Assembly (NCBI GenBank): GCA_038380435.1
Contig: JAWZYU010000024.1
Span: 50,678,613-50,742,612, forward strand
DNA from: Ryuthela nishihirai
Lineage: Eukaryota > Arthropoda > Arachnida > Araneae > Heptathelidae
Length of the DNA: 64,000 nt
Direction: 5' to 3'
Below the pieces are notes generated by a model. The model was not told the DNA's origin and made no database searches. It was given only the letters and a program-made list of their open reading frames with translations. Both the position numbers and the translations under genes were made by a program. Below are positions 20,853 through 33,119 of this stretch, in pieces; the stretch's first letter is position 1, and each line of letters begins with the position of its first letter.

Positions 20853-22705
20853 AGGAATAAGAATTTCCATTATGTATGAAAAGGAGAGACATTTCTGAAG
20901 TAGTTGTGATGTTGTGAACATAGTAAAAACAGAATCCTGTGATTTCAAGAGTAATGACGATATCTAGATTATTAAATGAGTTCTTAAAAACCAGTTTTTA
21001 AATCAAACACCATTTTCATTTGCGCATCCTGCATTACGCATAGAACATTCCCTCCGCAGAGCTGAAAAATATTAAACATTCTATTATCTCATTTCGCTAA
21101 AATATTTAGGTTAACGTTTGTTAAAAGAAATATATATATATATCTCGCGGAATTGTTATTTTCGCCGTAAAGAAAAACGAAAACGTCCAACAAACCTATT
21201 CTTTGCATCGTAGAGATTTTATGTGTTCCCCTTTTTCTTCCATTAGACCCTCTTACTGACAGCTAAACCAGACGCTCTGGCCTTTCATATTTGACATCGC
21301 ATTTTAGAGCGCACCTTGACTATCGTAAAACGGCAAGCGTCGGACAAAGAACGTGGCAAGGAGCAGAAGAAAGAAAGAAAAAGCGCAGAAAAAAGCGTCA
21401 CAAACCTGCGAAGAGTGCTGTCCGAGGTGACCAAGAGACCTTTAGAAACTACTTTTGAAGAGCACCGGACGGCTCGCTTCTCTGACTGGCTGGTTGAACG
21501 AGATGACAGTCTGCAAGAGGAGTAAGTTTTCCACTTAGCAGGAGCTGGCAAGATTTATGTGTGGTTTTACTACTCCCCTTTATTGGGGCATTGTCAGCGG
21601 TGTGGTCCATGAAGCGGCAGCTCACACCTCGTTTCCCTAGCAACCGGTGGAAAAGGAATAGCAGTTAGAAGATGGAGAACAGGAGAGACAGGGAAAAGAT
21701 GACTACGGATAGCACGCAGATGTGAGGAGGAGGAAAAACTACGATTCGCAAAGGTGAGCACGTAATCGTAGTCTTCTTCCATCCTCCCTGTCCCCCCCTC
21801 TCCTTCCCTCTCTTTCCGACCTCTTCCCCTCTCATCCAACCCCATCTCTGCTCTCCTGTTCTTTTGGAAGGGCTCTCTAGGATAGAGAATGTCGTAAAAT
21901 ATGTACTAGATTTATCACACTCCTACGGATGGAGGTTGGTATCTTCTAGGGTGTTGGATTGGGATCCTGCCCTCTCGTAACCACGGCAACTTGACCGCGG
22001 ACGCACGTGAGAGAGGAGACCGATTTGTTTGATGGGTCAGAGGGATATTCCAGAGATCACCTCTCCATTTGTTCCGTCTTCTCTTTCTATCCATTTCTTC
22101 CGCTTGTTTCGCCATTCGTTCGTTCTCTTTCTTTTCTCTCGCTCCTGCGCGCGCATTCTCTTCCCCATCTTTCGGACGGGAGATGCTCCTCCGTTTCTTT
22201 CCTGTAGTGAGGACTGGTCACGTGACGAACCTATCTTTTTTCAACTACAGGTACAGCTATAAACGAAGCTATAAATTTCTCATCCCCACCGCTGCTAAAG
22301 ACTGCTGCTATTTGTAAGTTTGTCATGCTCTTGGAAAAAATACAACAATTTTGAATCTAGCTATCTCACCAGCAAGACCACAAAGAAGAAATATTTAACT
22401 TTCTAAATATTGGTAGTTTAATCACGTGTAATATTATGTAATATTTTTAAATTTAAAAGTATAGTATAACATCTCAAATACCGCGGGGAATTTGGATTAT
22501 TTCCACAATACATATATACACACATTCATTACATATATACACACATTTTACAGGATAATTCCAAGTTACTTGAAGAGTATAATCAATTCAATAAGTTCAA
22601 TCAAAAATTTATTATTAAAAAAAATGGTATAACAAGGGGGTGGGGCAATCTTTGCACTTTTCTTTTTCTTTGGATTTGTCATATTGTTTTGCTTACAATA
22701 AATTA
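20853..22705. other. unassigned 1.85 kb, part CpG-richer
   Basis: The 21290-22220 part is visibly richer in C, G and CpG than its surroundings (for example CTCCTGCGCGCGCATTCTC near 22142) and has several short open frames on both strands (21316-21525 and 22007-22317). None shows a known domain. It could include a promoter or untranslated exon of a host gene, but I cannot support a gene model. Confidence 0.35.
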
Positions 22706-22910
22706 GTCACAATGACCCCCAAAGGTTCAGAGAATGTCGGTGAAAGAGATCCACTGATCCGCTGTTAGAAGACAGATGGAAGCCTCCCGTCAAGGGCACT
22801 CTAGCACTGTTTTTAAAGTGAATGAGATTTCGCTATCTTACATAATGGATCATGACTTAATGTCCCATCGGATGGACGGAGGTCTTTATAAGCCTATCGG
22901 TGTGTCTATT
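22706..22910 (-). mobile_element. decayed SINE-A fragment leading into satellite
   Basis: Antisense body fragment. Recognisable pieces are AGACAGATGGAAGCCTCCCG, TGTCCCATCGGATGGACGG and AAGCCTATCGGTGTGTCT. Tail and head are both missing. Directly at its end, where the consensus reads CTGACCGTGGGCAGGGCGGG, the first satellite monomer begins. Confidence 0.85.
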
Positions 22911-23094
22911 CTCAACGAGGGAAGAATAGTGGTTGGCGGAAAAAAATTCTCAACGAGTTAAGAATAGTGGTTAGAGGAAAAATTCTAAGCGAAGAAGAAT
23001 GATGGATGGCAGAGAACATTCTTAATGAGGGAAGAATAGTGGTTGTCAGAGAAAATTCTCAACGAGGGAAGAATAATGGTTAGTGGAGAAAATT

Positions 23095-24740
23095 CCCAAC
23101 GAGAGAAGAATAATGGTTAGCGGAGAAAATTCTCAATGAGGGGAAGAAGAATGGTGGATGGCAGAGAAAATTCTCAATGAGGGGAAGAAGAATGGTGGAT
23201 GGCAGAGAACATTCTCAACGAGGGAAGAATAATGGTTGGCGGAGAAAATTCTCAAAGAGGGAAGAATAGTGGTTGGGGGAGAAAATTCGCAACGAGGGAA
23301 GAATAGGTGGTTGGGGGAGAAAATTCGCAACGAAGGAAAAATAGTGGTTGGGGGAGAAAATTCGCAACGAGGGAAGAATAATGGTTGGGATGAAAATTCG
23401 CAACGAGGGAAGAATACATGGTTGGGGGAGAAAATTCGCAACGAAGGAAAAATAGTGGTTGGGGGAGAAAATTCGCAACGAGCGAAGAATAGTGGTTGGG
23501 GGAGAAAATTCGCAACGAGGGAAGAATAGTGGTTGGGGGAGAAAATTCGCAACGAGGGAAGAATAGTGGTTGGGGGAGAAATTTCGCAACGAAGGAAAAA
23601 TAGTTGTTGGGGGAGAAAATTCGCAACGAGCGAAGAATAGTGGTTGGGGGAGAAAATTCGCAACGAGGGAAGAATAGTGTTTGGGGGAGAAAATTCGCAA
23701 CGAGCGAAGAATAGTGGTTGGGGGAGAAAATTCGCAACGAGCGAAGAATAGTGGTTGATGGAGAAAATTCGCAACGAGGGAAGAATAGTGGTTGGGGGAG
23801 AAAATTCGCAACGAGAGAAGAATAATGGTTGGGGGAGAAAATTCGCAACGAGCGAAGAATAGTGGTTGGGGGAGAAAATTCGCAACGAGGGAAGAATAAT
23901 GGTTAGCGGAGAAAATTCCCAACGAGAGAAGAATAATGGTTAGCGGAGAAAATTCTCAATGAGGGGAAGAAGAATGGTGGATGGCAGAGAAAATTCTCAA
24001 TGAGGGGAAGAAGAATGGTGGATGGCAGAGAACATTCTCAACGAGGGAAGAATAATGGTTGGCGGAGAAAATTCTCAAAGAGGGAAGAATAGTGGTTGGG
24101 GGAGAAAATTCGCAACGAGGGAAGAATAGGTGGTTGGGGGAGAAAATTCGCAAAGGAAGGAAAAATAGTGGTTGGGGGAGAAAATTCGCAACGAGGGAAG
24201 AATAGTGGTTGGGGTGAAAATTCGCAACGAGGGAAGAATAGGTGGTTGGGGGAGAAAATTCGCAACGACGGAAGAATAGTGGTTGGGGGAGAAAATTCGC
24301 AACGAGGGAAGAATAGTGGTTGGGGGAGAAATTTCGCAACGAAGGAAAAATAGTTGTTGGGGGAGAAAATTCGCAACGAGCGAAGAATAGTGGTTGGGGG
24401 AGAAAATTCGCAACGAGGGAAGAATAGTGTTTGGGGGAGAAAATTCGCAACGAGCGAAGAATAGTGGTTGGGGGAGAAAATTCGCAAAGATGCGAAGAAT
24501 AGTGGTTGATGGAGAAAATTCGCAACGAGGGAAGAATAGTGGTTGGGGGAGAAAATTCGCAACGAGCGAAGAATAGTGGTTGGGGGAGAAAATTCACAAC
24601 GAGGGAAGAATAGTGGTTGGGAGAGAAAATTCGCAACGAGGGAAGCATAGTGTTTGGGGGAGAAAATTCGCAACGAGGGAACAATAGTGGTTGAGGGAGA
24701 AAATTCGCAACGAGCGAAAAATAGTGGTTGGGGGAGAAAA
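23095..24740. repeat. 823-bp duplication at left of satellite
   Basis: The distinctive left-edge block (GAGAGAAGAATAATGGTTAG, then two AAGAAGAATGGTGGATGGC units, then GAGAACATTCTCAACG) occurs at about 23095-23290 and again 823 bp downstream (for example 23218 against 24041). Further right the offset falls to 750, consistent with loss of about two monomers. The array therefore duplicated with its edge included. Confidence 0.9.
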
Positions 24741-27700
24741 TTCGCAACGAGGGAAGAATAGTGGTTGGGGGAGAAAATTCGCAACGAGGGAAGAATTGTG
24801 GTTGGGGAAGAAATTTCTCAACGAAGGAAAAATAGTTGTTGGGGGAGAAAATTCGCAACGAGCGAAGAATAGTGGTTGGGGAGAAAATTCGCAACGAGCG
24901 AAGAATAGTGGTTGGGGGAGAAAATTCACAACGAGCGAAGAATAGTGGTTGGGGAGAAAATTCGCAACGAGGGAAGAATAGTGGTTGGGGGAGAAAATTC
25001 CCAACGAAGGAAAAATAGTGTTTGGGGGAGAAAATTCGCAACGAGCGAAGAATAGTGGTTGGGGGAGAAAATTCGCAACGAGGGAAGAATAGTGGTTGGG
25101 GGAGAAAATTCGCAACGAGGGAAAAATAGTGGTTGGGGGAGAAAATTCGCAACGAGGGAAGAATAGTGGTTGGGGGAGAAAATTCGCAACGAGCGAAGAA
25201 TAGTGGTTGGGGGAGAAAATTCGCAACGAGGGAAGAATAGTGGTTGGGGGAGAAAATTCGCAACGAGCGAAGAATAGTGGTTGGGGGAGAAAATTCGCAA
25301 CGAGGGAAGAATAATGGTTGATGGAGAAAATTCGCAACGAGGGAAGAATAATGGTTGATGGAGAAAATTCGCAACGAGGGAAAAATAGTGGTTGGGGAGA
25401 AAATTCGCAACGAGCGAAGAATAGTGGTTGGGGGAGAAAATTCGCAACGAGCGAAGAATAGTGGTTGGGGGAGAAAATTCGCAACGAGGGAAGAATAGTG
25501 GTTGGGGGAGAAAATTCGCAACGAGCGAAGAATAGTGGTTGGGGAAGAAAATTCGCAACGAGGGAAGAATAGTTTTTGATGGAGAAAATTCGCAACGAGG
25601 GAAGAATAATGGTTGGGGGAGAAAATTCGCAACGAGCGAAGAATAGTGGTTGGGGGAGAAAATTCGCAACGAGGGAAGAATAGTGGTTGGGGGAGAAAAT
25701 TCGCAACGAGCGAAGAATAGTGGTTGGGGGAGAAAATTCGCAACGAGCGAAGAATAGTGGTTGGGGGAGAAAATTCGCAACGAGGGAAGAATAGTGGCTG
25801 GGGGGAAAATTCGCAACGAGCGAAGAATAGTGGTTGGGGAGAAAATTCGCAACGAGCGAAGAATAGTGGTTGGGGGAGAAAATTCGCAACGAGGGAAGAA
25901 TAGTGGTTGGGGGAGAAAATTCGCAACGAGCGAAGAATAGTGGTTGGGGGAGAAAATTCGCAACGAGAGAAGAATAGTGGTTGATGGAGAAAATTCGCAA
26001 CGAGGGAATAATAGTGGTTGATGGAGAAAATTCGCAACGAGGGAAGAATAGTGGTTGGGGGAGAAAATTCGCAATGAGCGAAGAATAGTGGTTGGGGGAG
26101 AAAATTCGCAACGAGGGAAGAATAGTGGTTGGGGGAGAAAATTCGCAACGAGAGAAGAATAGTGGTTGGGGGAGAAAATTCGCAACGAGGGAAGAATAGT
26201 GGTTGGGGGAGAAAATTCGAAACGAGCGAAGAATAGTGGTTGATGGAGAAAATTCGCAACGAGGGAAGAATAGTGGTTGGGGGAGAAAATTCGCAACGAG
26301 CGAAGAATAGTGGTTGGGGGAGAAAATTCGCAACGAGGGAAGAATAGTGGTTGGGGGAGAAAATTCGCAACGAGCGAAGAATAGTGGTTGGGGAAGAAAA
26401 TTCGCAACGAGGGAAGAATAGTGGTTGGGGGAGAAAATTCGCAATGAGCGAAGAATAGTGGTTGGGGGAGAAAATTCGCAACGAGGGAAGAATAGTGGTT
26501 GGGGGAGAAAATTCGCAACGAGGGAAGAATAGTGGTTGGGGAAGAAAATTCGCAACGGGCGAAGAATAGTGGTTGGGGGAGAAAATTCTCAACGAGCGAA
26601 GAATAGTGGTTGGGGGAGAAAATTCGCAACGTGGGAAGAATAGTGGTTGGGGGAGAAAATTCGCAACGAGGGAAAAATAGTGTTTGGGGGAGAAAATTCG
26701 CAAGAGCGAAGAATAGTTGTTGGGGGAGAAAATTCGCAACGAGGGAAGAATAGTGGTTGGGGGAGAAAATTCGCAACGAGGGAAGAATAGTGGTTGGGGG
26801 AGAAAATTCGTAACGAGCGAAGAATAGTGGTTGGGGGAGAAAATTCGCAACGAGGGAAGAATAGTGGTTGGGGGAGAAAATTCGCAACGAGGGAAAAATA
26901 GTGGTTGGGGGAGAAAATTCGCAACGAGCGAAGAATAGTGGTTGGGGGAGAAAATTCTCAACGAGCGAAGAATAGTGGTTGGGGGAGAAAATTCGCAACG
27001 AGGGAAGAATAGTGGTTGGGGGAGAAAATTCGCAACGAGCGAAGAATAGTGGTTGGGGGAGAAAATTCGCAACGAGCGAAGAATAGTGGTTGGGGGAGAA
27101 AATTCGCAACGAGGGAAGAATTATGGTTGATGGAGAAAATTCGCAACGACGGAAGAATAATGGTTGATGGAGAAAATTCGCAACGAGGGAAAAATAGTGG
27201 TTGGGGAGAAAATTCGCAACGAGCGAAGAATAGTGGTTGGGGGAGAAAATTCGCAACGAGGGAAGAATGGTGGTTGGGGGAGAAAATTCGCAACGAGCGA
27301 AGAATAGTGGTTGGGGAAGAAAATTCGCAACGAGGGAAGAATAGTTTTTGATGGAGAAAATTCGCAACGACGGAAGAATAGTGGTTGGGGGAGAAAATTC
27401 GCAACGAGCGAAGAATAGTGGTTGGGGGAGAAAATTCGGAACGAGAGAAGAATAGTGGTTGATGGAGAAAATTCGCAACGAGGGAATAATAGTTGTTGAT
27501 GGAGAAAATTCGCAACGAGGGAAGAATAGTGGTTGGGGGAGAAAATTCGCAATGAGCGAAGAATAGTGGTTGGGGGAGAAAATTCGCAACGAGGGAAGAA
27601 TAGTGGTTGGGGGAGAAAATTCGCAACGAGCGAAGAATAGTGGTTGGGGAAGAAAATTCGCAACGAGGGAAGAATAGTGGTTGATGGAGAAAATTCGCAA

Positions 27701-27774
27701 CGAGGGAAGAATAGTGGTTGATGGAGAAAATTCGCAACGAGGGAAGAATAGTGGTTGATGGAGAAAATTCGCAA

Positions 27775-30700
27775 CGACGGAAGAATAATGGTTGATGGAG
27801 AAAATTCGCAACGAGGAAAAAATAGTGGTTGGGGAGAAAATTCGCAACGAGCGAAGAATAGTGGTTGGGGGAGAAAATTCGCAACGAGGGAAGAATAGTG
27901 GTTGGGGGAGAAAATTCGCAACGAGCGAAGAATAGTGGTTGGGGAAGAAAATTCGCAACGAGGGAAAATAGTTTTTGATGGAGAAAATTCGCAACGAGGG
28001 AAAAATAGTGGTTGATGGAGAAAATTCGCAACGAGGGAAGAAGAGTGGTTGGGGGAGAAAATTCGCAACGGCGAAGAATAGTGGTTGGGGAGAAAATTCG
28101 CAACGAGCGAAGAATAGTGGTTGGGGGAGAAAATTCGCAACGAGGGAAGAATAGTGGTTGGGGGAGAAAATTCGCAACGAGCGAAGAATAGTGGTTGGGG
28201 GAGAAAATTCGGAACGAGAGAAGAATAGTGGTTGATGGAGAAAATTCGCAACGAGGGAATAATAGTTGTTGATGGAGAAAATTCGCAACGAGGGAAGAAT
28301 AGTGGTTGGGGGAGAAAATTCGCAATGAGCGAAGAATAGTGGTTGGGGGAGAAAATTCGCAACGAGGGAAGAATAGTGGTTGGGGGAGAAAATTCGCAAC
28401 GAGCGAAGAATAGTGGTTGGGGAAGAAAATTCGCAACGAGGGAAGAATAGTGGTTGATGGAGAAAATTCGCAACGAGCGCAGAATAGTGGTTGGGGGAGA
28501 AAATTCGCAACGACGGAAGAATAGTGGTTGGGGGAGAAAATTCGCAACGAGGGAAGAATAGTGGTTGGGGGAGAAAATTCGCAACGAGCGAAGAATAGTG
28601 GTTGGGGAAGAAAATTCGCAACGAGGGAAGAATAGTTTTTGATGGAGAAAATTCGCAACGAGGGAAGAATAATGGTTGGGGGAGAAAATTCGCAACGAGC
28701 GAAGAATAGTGGTTGGGGGAGAAAATTCGCAACGAGGGAAGAATAGTGGTTGGGGGAGAAAATTCGCAACGAGCGAAGAATAGTGGTTGGGGGAGAAAAT
28801 TCGCAACGAGGGAAGAATAGTGGTTGGGGGAGAAAATTCGCAACGAGCGAAGAATAGTGGTTGGGGAAGAAAATTCGCAACGAGGGAAAATAGTTTTTGA
28901 TGGAGAAAATTCGCAACGAGGGAAGAATAGTGGTTGATGGAGAAAATTCGCAACGTGGGAAGAATAGTGGTTGGGGGAGAAAATTCGCAACGAGGGAAAA
29001 ATAGTGTTTGGGGGAGAAAATTCGCAACGAGCGAAGAATAGTGGTTGGGGGAGAAAATTCGCAACGACGGAAGAATAGTGGTTGGGGGAGAAAATTCGCA
29101 ACGAGCGAAGAATAGTGGTTGGGGGAGAAAATTCGCAACGAGGGAAGAATAGTGGTTGATGGAGAAAATTCGCAACGAGGGAAGAATAGTGGTTGGGGGA
29201 GAAAATTCGCAACGAGCGAAGAATAGTGGTTGGGGGAGAAAATTCGCAACGAGCGAAGAATAGTGGTTGGGGGAGAAAATTCGCAACGAGGGAAGAATTA
29301 TGGTTGATGGAGAAAATTCGCAACGACGGAAGAATAATGGTTGATGGAGAAAATTCGCAACGAGGAAAAAATAGTGGTTGGGGAGAAAATTCGCAACGAG
29401 CGAAGAATAGTGGTTGGGGGAGAAAATTCGCAACGAGGGAAGAATAGTGGTTGGGGGAGAAAATTCGCAACGAGCGAAGAATAGTGGTTGGGGAAGAAAA
29501 TTCGCAACGAGGGAAAATAGTTTTTGATGGAGAAAATTCGCAACGAGGGAAAAATAGTGGTTGATGGAGAAAATTCGCAACGAGGGAAGAAGAGTGGTTG
29601 GGGGAGAAAATTCGCAACGGCGAAGAATAGTGGTTGGGGAGAAAATTCGCAACGAGCGAAGAATAGTGGTTGGGGGAGAAAATTCGCAACGAGGGAAGAA
29701 TAGTGGTTGGGGGAGAAAATTCGCAACGAGCGAAGAATAGTGGTTGGGGGAGAAAATTCGGAACGAGAGAAGAATAGTGGTTGATGGAGAAAATTCGCAA
29801 CGAGGGAATAATAGTTGTTGATGGAGAAAATTCGCAACGAGGGAAGAATAGTGGTTGGGGGAGAAAATTCGCAATGAGCGAAGAATAGTGGTTGGGGGAG
29901 AAAATTCGCAACGAGGGAAGAATAGTGGTTGGGGGAGAAAATTCGCAACGAGCGAAGAATAGTGGTTGGGGAAGAAAATTCGCAACGAGGGAAGAATAGT
30001 GGTTGATGGAGAAAATTCGCAACGAGCGCAGAATAGTGGTTGGGGGAGAAAATTCGCAACGACGGAAGAATAGTGGTTGGGGGAGAAAATTCGCAACGAG
30101 GGAAGAATAGTGGTTGGGGGAGAAAATTCGCAACGAGCGAAGAATAGTGGTTGGGGAAGAAAATTCGCAACGAGGGAAGAATAGTTTTTGATGGAGAAAA
30201 TTCGCAACGAGGGAAGAATAATGGTTGGGGGAGAAAATTCGCAACGAGCGAAGAATAGTGGTTGGGGGAGAAAATTCGCAACGAGGGAAGAATAGTGGTT
30301 GGGGGAGAAAATTCGCAACGAGCGAAGAATAGTGGTTGGGGGAGAAAATTCGCAACGAGGGAAGAATAGTGGTTGGGGGAGAAAATTCGCAACGAGCGAA
30401 GAATAGTGGTTGGGGAAGAAAATTCGCAACGAGGGAAAATAGTTTTTGATGGAGAAAATTCGCAACGAGGGAAGAATAGTGGTTGATGGAGAAAATTCGC
30501 AACGTGGGAAGAATAGTGGTTGGGGGAGAAAATTCGCAACGAGGGAAAAATAGTGTTTGGGGGAGAAAATTCGCAACGAGCGAAGAATAGTGGTTGGGGG
30601 AGAAAATTCGCAACGACGGAAGAATAGTGGTTGGGGGAGAAAATTCGCAACGAGCGAAGAATAGTGGTTGGGGGAGAAAATTCGCAACGAGGGAAGAATA

Positions 30701-30872
30701 GTGGTTGATGGAGAAAATTCGCAACGAGGGAAGAATAGTGGTTGGGGGAGAAAATTCGCAACGAGCGAAGAATAGTGGTTGGGGGAGAAAATTCGCAACG
30801 AGCGAAGAATAGTGGTTGGGGGAGAAAATTCGCAACGAGGGAAGAATTATGGTTGATGGAGAAAATTCGCAA
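27775..30872. repeat. two 1549-bp higher-order repeats in satellite
   Basis: Marker variants recur at exactly 1549 bp: CGACGGAAGAATAATGG at 27775, 29324 and 30873; GAGCGCAGAATAG at about 28477 and 30026; AACGTGGGAAG at about 28954 and 30503. The stretches I compared were identical. The block is about 42 monomers. A partial, recombined third copy follows 30873, and another start occurs at 31648 (half-unit offset 775). Confidence 0.92.
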
Positions 30873-33119
30873 CGACGGAAGAATAATGGTTGATGGAGAA
30901 AATTCGCAACGAGGAAAAAATAGTGGTTGGGGAGAAAATTCGCAACGAGCGAAGAATAGTGGTTGGGGGAGAAAATTCGCAACGAGGGAAGAATAGTGGT
31001 TGGGGGAGAAAATTCGCAACGAGCGAAGAATAGTGGTTGGGGAAGAAAATTCGCAACGAGGGAAAATAGTTTTTGATGGAGAAAATTCGCAACGAGGGAA
31101 GAATAGTGGTTGATGGAGAAAATTCGCAACGTGGGAAGAATAGTGGTTGGGGGAGAAAATTCGCAACGAGGGAAAAATAGTGTTTGGGGGAGAAAATTCG
31201 CAACGAGCGCAGAATAGTGGTTGGGGGAGAAAATTCGCAACGACGGAAGAATAGTGGTTGGGGGAGAAAATTCGCAACGAGCGAAGAATAGTGGTTGGGG
31301 GAGAAAATTCGGAACGAGAGAAGAATAGTGGTTGATGGAGAAAATTCGCAACGAGGGAATAATAGTTGTTGATGGAGAAAATTCGCAACGAGGGAAGAAT
31401 AGTGGTTGGGGGAGAAAATTCGCAATGAGCGAAGAATAGTGGTTGGGGGAGAAAATTCGCAACGAGGGAAGAATAGTGGTTGGGGGAGAAAATTCGCAAC
31501 GAGCGAAGAATAGTGGTTGGGGAAGAAAATTCGCAACGAGGGAAGAATAGTGGTTGATGGAGAAAATTCGCAACGAGGGAAGAATAGTGGTTGATGGAGA
31601 AAATTCGCAACGAGGGAAGAATAGTGGTTGATGGAGAAAATTCGCAACGACGGAAGAATAATGGTTGATGGAGAAAATTCGCAACGAGGAAAAAATAGTG
31701 GTTGGGGAGAAAATTCGCAACGAGCGAAGAATAGTGGTTGGGGGAGAAAATTCGCAACGAGGGAAGAATAGTGGTTGGGGGAGAAAATTCGCAACGAGCG
31801 AAGAATAGTGGTTGGGGAAGAAAATTCGCAACGAGGGAAAATAGTTTTTGATGGAGAAAATTCGCAACGAGGGAAAAATAGTGGTTGATGGAGAAAATTC
31901 GCAACGAGGGAAGAAGAGTGGTTGGGGGAGAAAATTCGCAACGGCGAAGAATAGTGGTTGGGGAGAAAATTCGCAACGAGCGAAGAATAGTGGTTGGGGG
32001 AGAAAATTCGCAACGAGGGAAGAATAGTGGTTGGGGGAGAAAATTCGCAACGAGCGAAGAATAGTGGTTGGGGGAGAAAATTCGGAACGAGAGAAGAATA
32101 GTGGTTGATGGAGAAAATTCGCAACGAGGGAATAATAGTTGTTGATGGAGAAAATTCGCAACGAGGGAAGAATAGTGGTTGGGGGAGAAAATTCGCAATG
32201 AGCGAAGAATAGTGGTTGGGGGAGAAAATTCGCAACGAGGGAAGAATAGTGGTTGGGGGAGAAAATTCGCAACGAGCGAAGAATAGTGGTTGGGGAAGAA
32301 AATTCGCAACGAGGGAAGAATAGTGGTTGATGGAGAAAATTCGCAACGAGGGAAGAATAGTGGTTGATGGAGAAAATTCGCAACGAGGGAAGAATAGTGG
32401 TTGATGGAGAAAATTCGCAACGAGGGAAGAATAGTGGTTGGGGGAGAAAATTCGCAACGGGGGAAAAATAGTGTTTGGGGGAGAAAATTCGCAACGAGCG
32501 AAGAATAGTGGTTGGGGAGAAAATTCGCAACGAGGGAAGAATAGTGGTTGGGGGAGAAAATTCGCAACGAGCGAAGAATAGTGGTTGGGGGAGAAAATTC
32601 GCAACGAGGGAAGAATAGTGGTTGATGGAGAAAATTCCCAACGAGGGAAGAATAGTGGTTGGGGGAGAAAATTCGCAACGAGCGAAGAATAGTGGTTGGG
32701 GGAGAAAATTCGCAACGAGGGAAGAATATGGTTGGGGGAGAAAATTCGCAACGAGGGAAAAATAGTGGTTGGGGAGAAAATTCGCAACGAGCGAAGAATA
32801 GTGGTTGGGGGAGAAAATTCGCAACGAGCGAAGAATAGTGGTTGGGGGAGAAAATTCGCAACGAGCGAAGAATAGTGGTTGGGGGAGAAAATTCGCAACG
32901 AGGGAAGAATAGTGGTTGATGGAGAAAATTCGCAACGAGGGAAGAATAGTGGTTGATGGAGAAAATTCGCAACGAGGGAAGAATAGTGGTTGGGGGAGAA
33001 AATTCGCAACGAGGGAAGAATAGTGGTTGGGGGAGAAAATTCGCAACGAGGGAAAAATAGTGGTTGGGGAGTAAATTCGCAACGAGCGAAGAATATCGGA
33101 GAAAATTTTCCACGAAGGG

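Larger units (their letters stand above)
22911..33118. repeat. 10.2-kb satellite of ~37-bp monomers
   Basis: Continuous tandem array of a monomer reading GAAGAATAGTGGTTGGGGGA then GAAAATTCGCAACGAGG, about 270-280 units. The main variants are GAGGGAAG versus GAGCGAAG, GTTGATGGAG versus GTTGGGGGAG, and one- to two-base deletions. Left-edge monomers (22911-23280) are diverged and have TTCTCAACG and GGCGGA; the interior is homogeneous with TTCGCAACG and GGGGGAGA. The reverse-complement monomer lacks stops in all three frames. Since 37 is 1 modulo 3, long minus-strand frames (up to 2739 codons, 24926-33145) appear as artefacts. Nothing suggests a protein. Homogenisation by unequal exchange is inferred from the higher-order duplications. 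Confidence 0.97.

Noticed and set aside
21316..21525. Possible coding exon (lysine- and glutamate-rich open frame)
   Set aside because: Only 69 codons, with no domain and no supporting splice or transcript evidence. Kept only as an unassigned CpG-richer region.
22911..33118. CRISPR array
   Set aside because: Units are contiguous 37-bp tandem repeats without unique spacers, in a eukaryotic setting.
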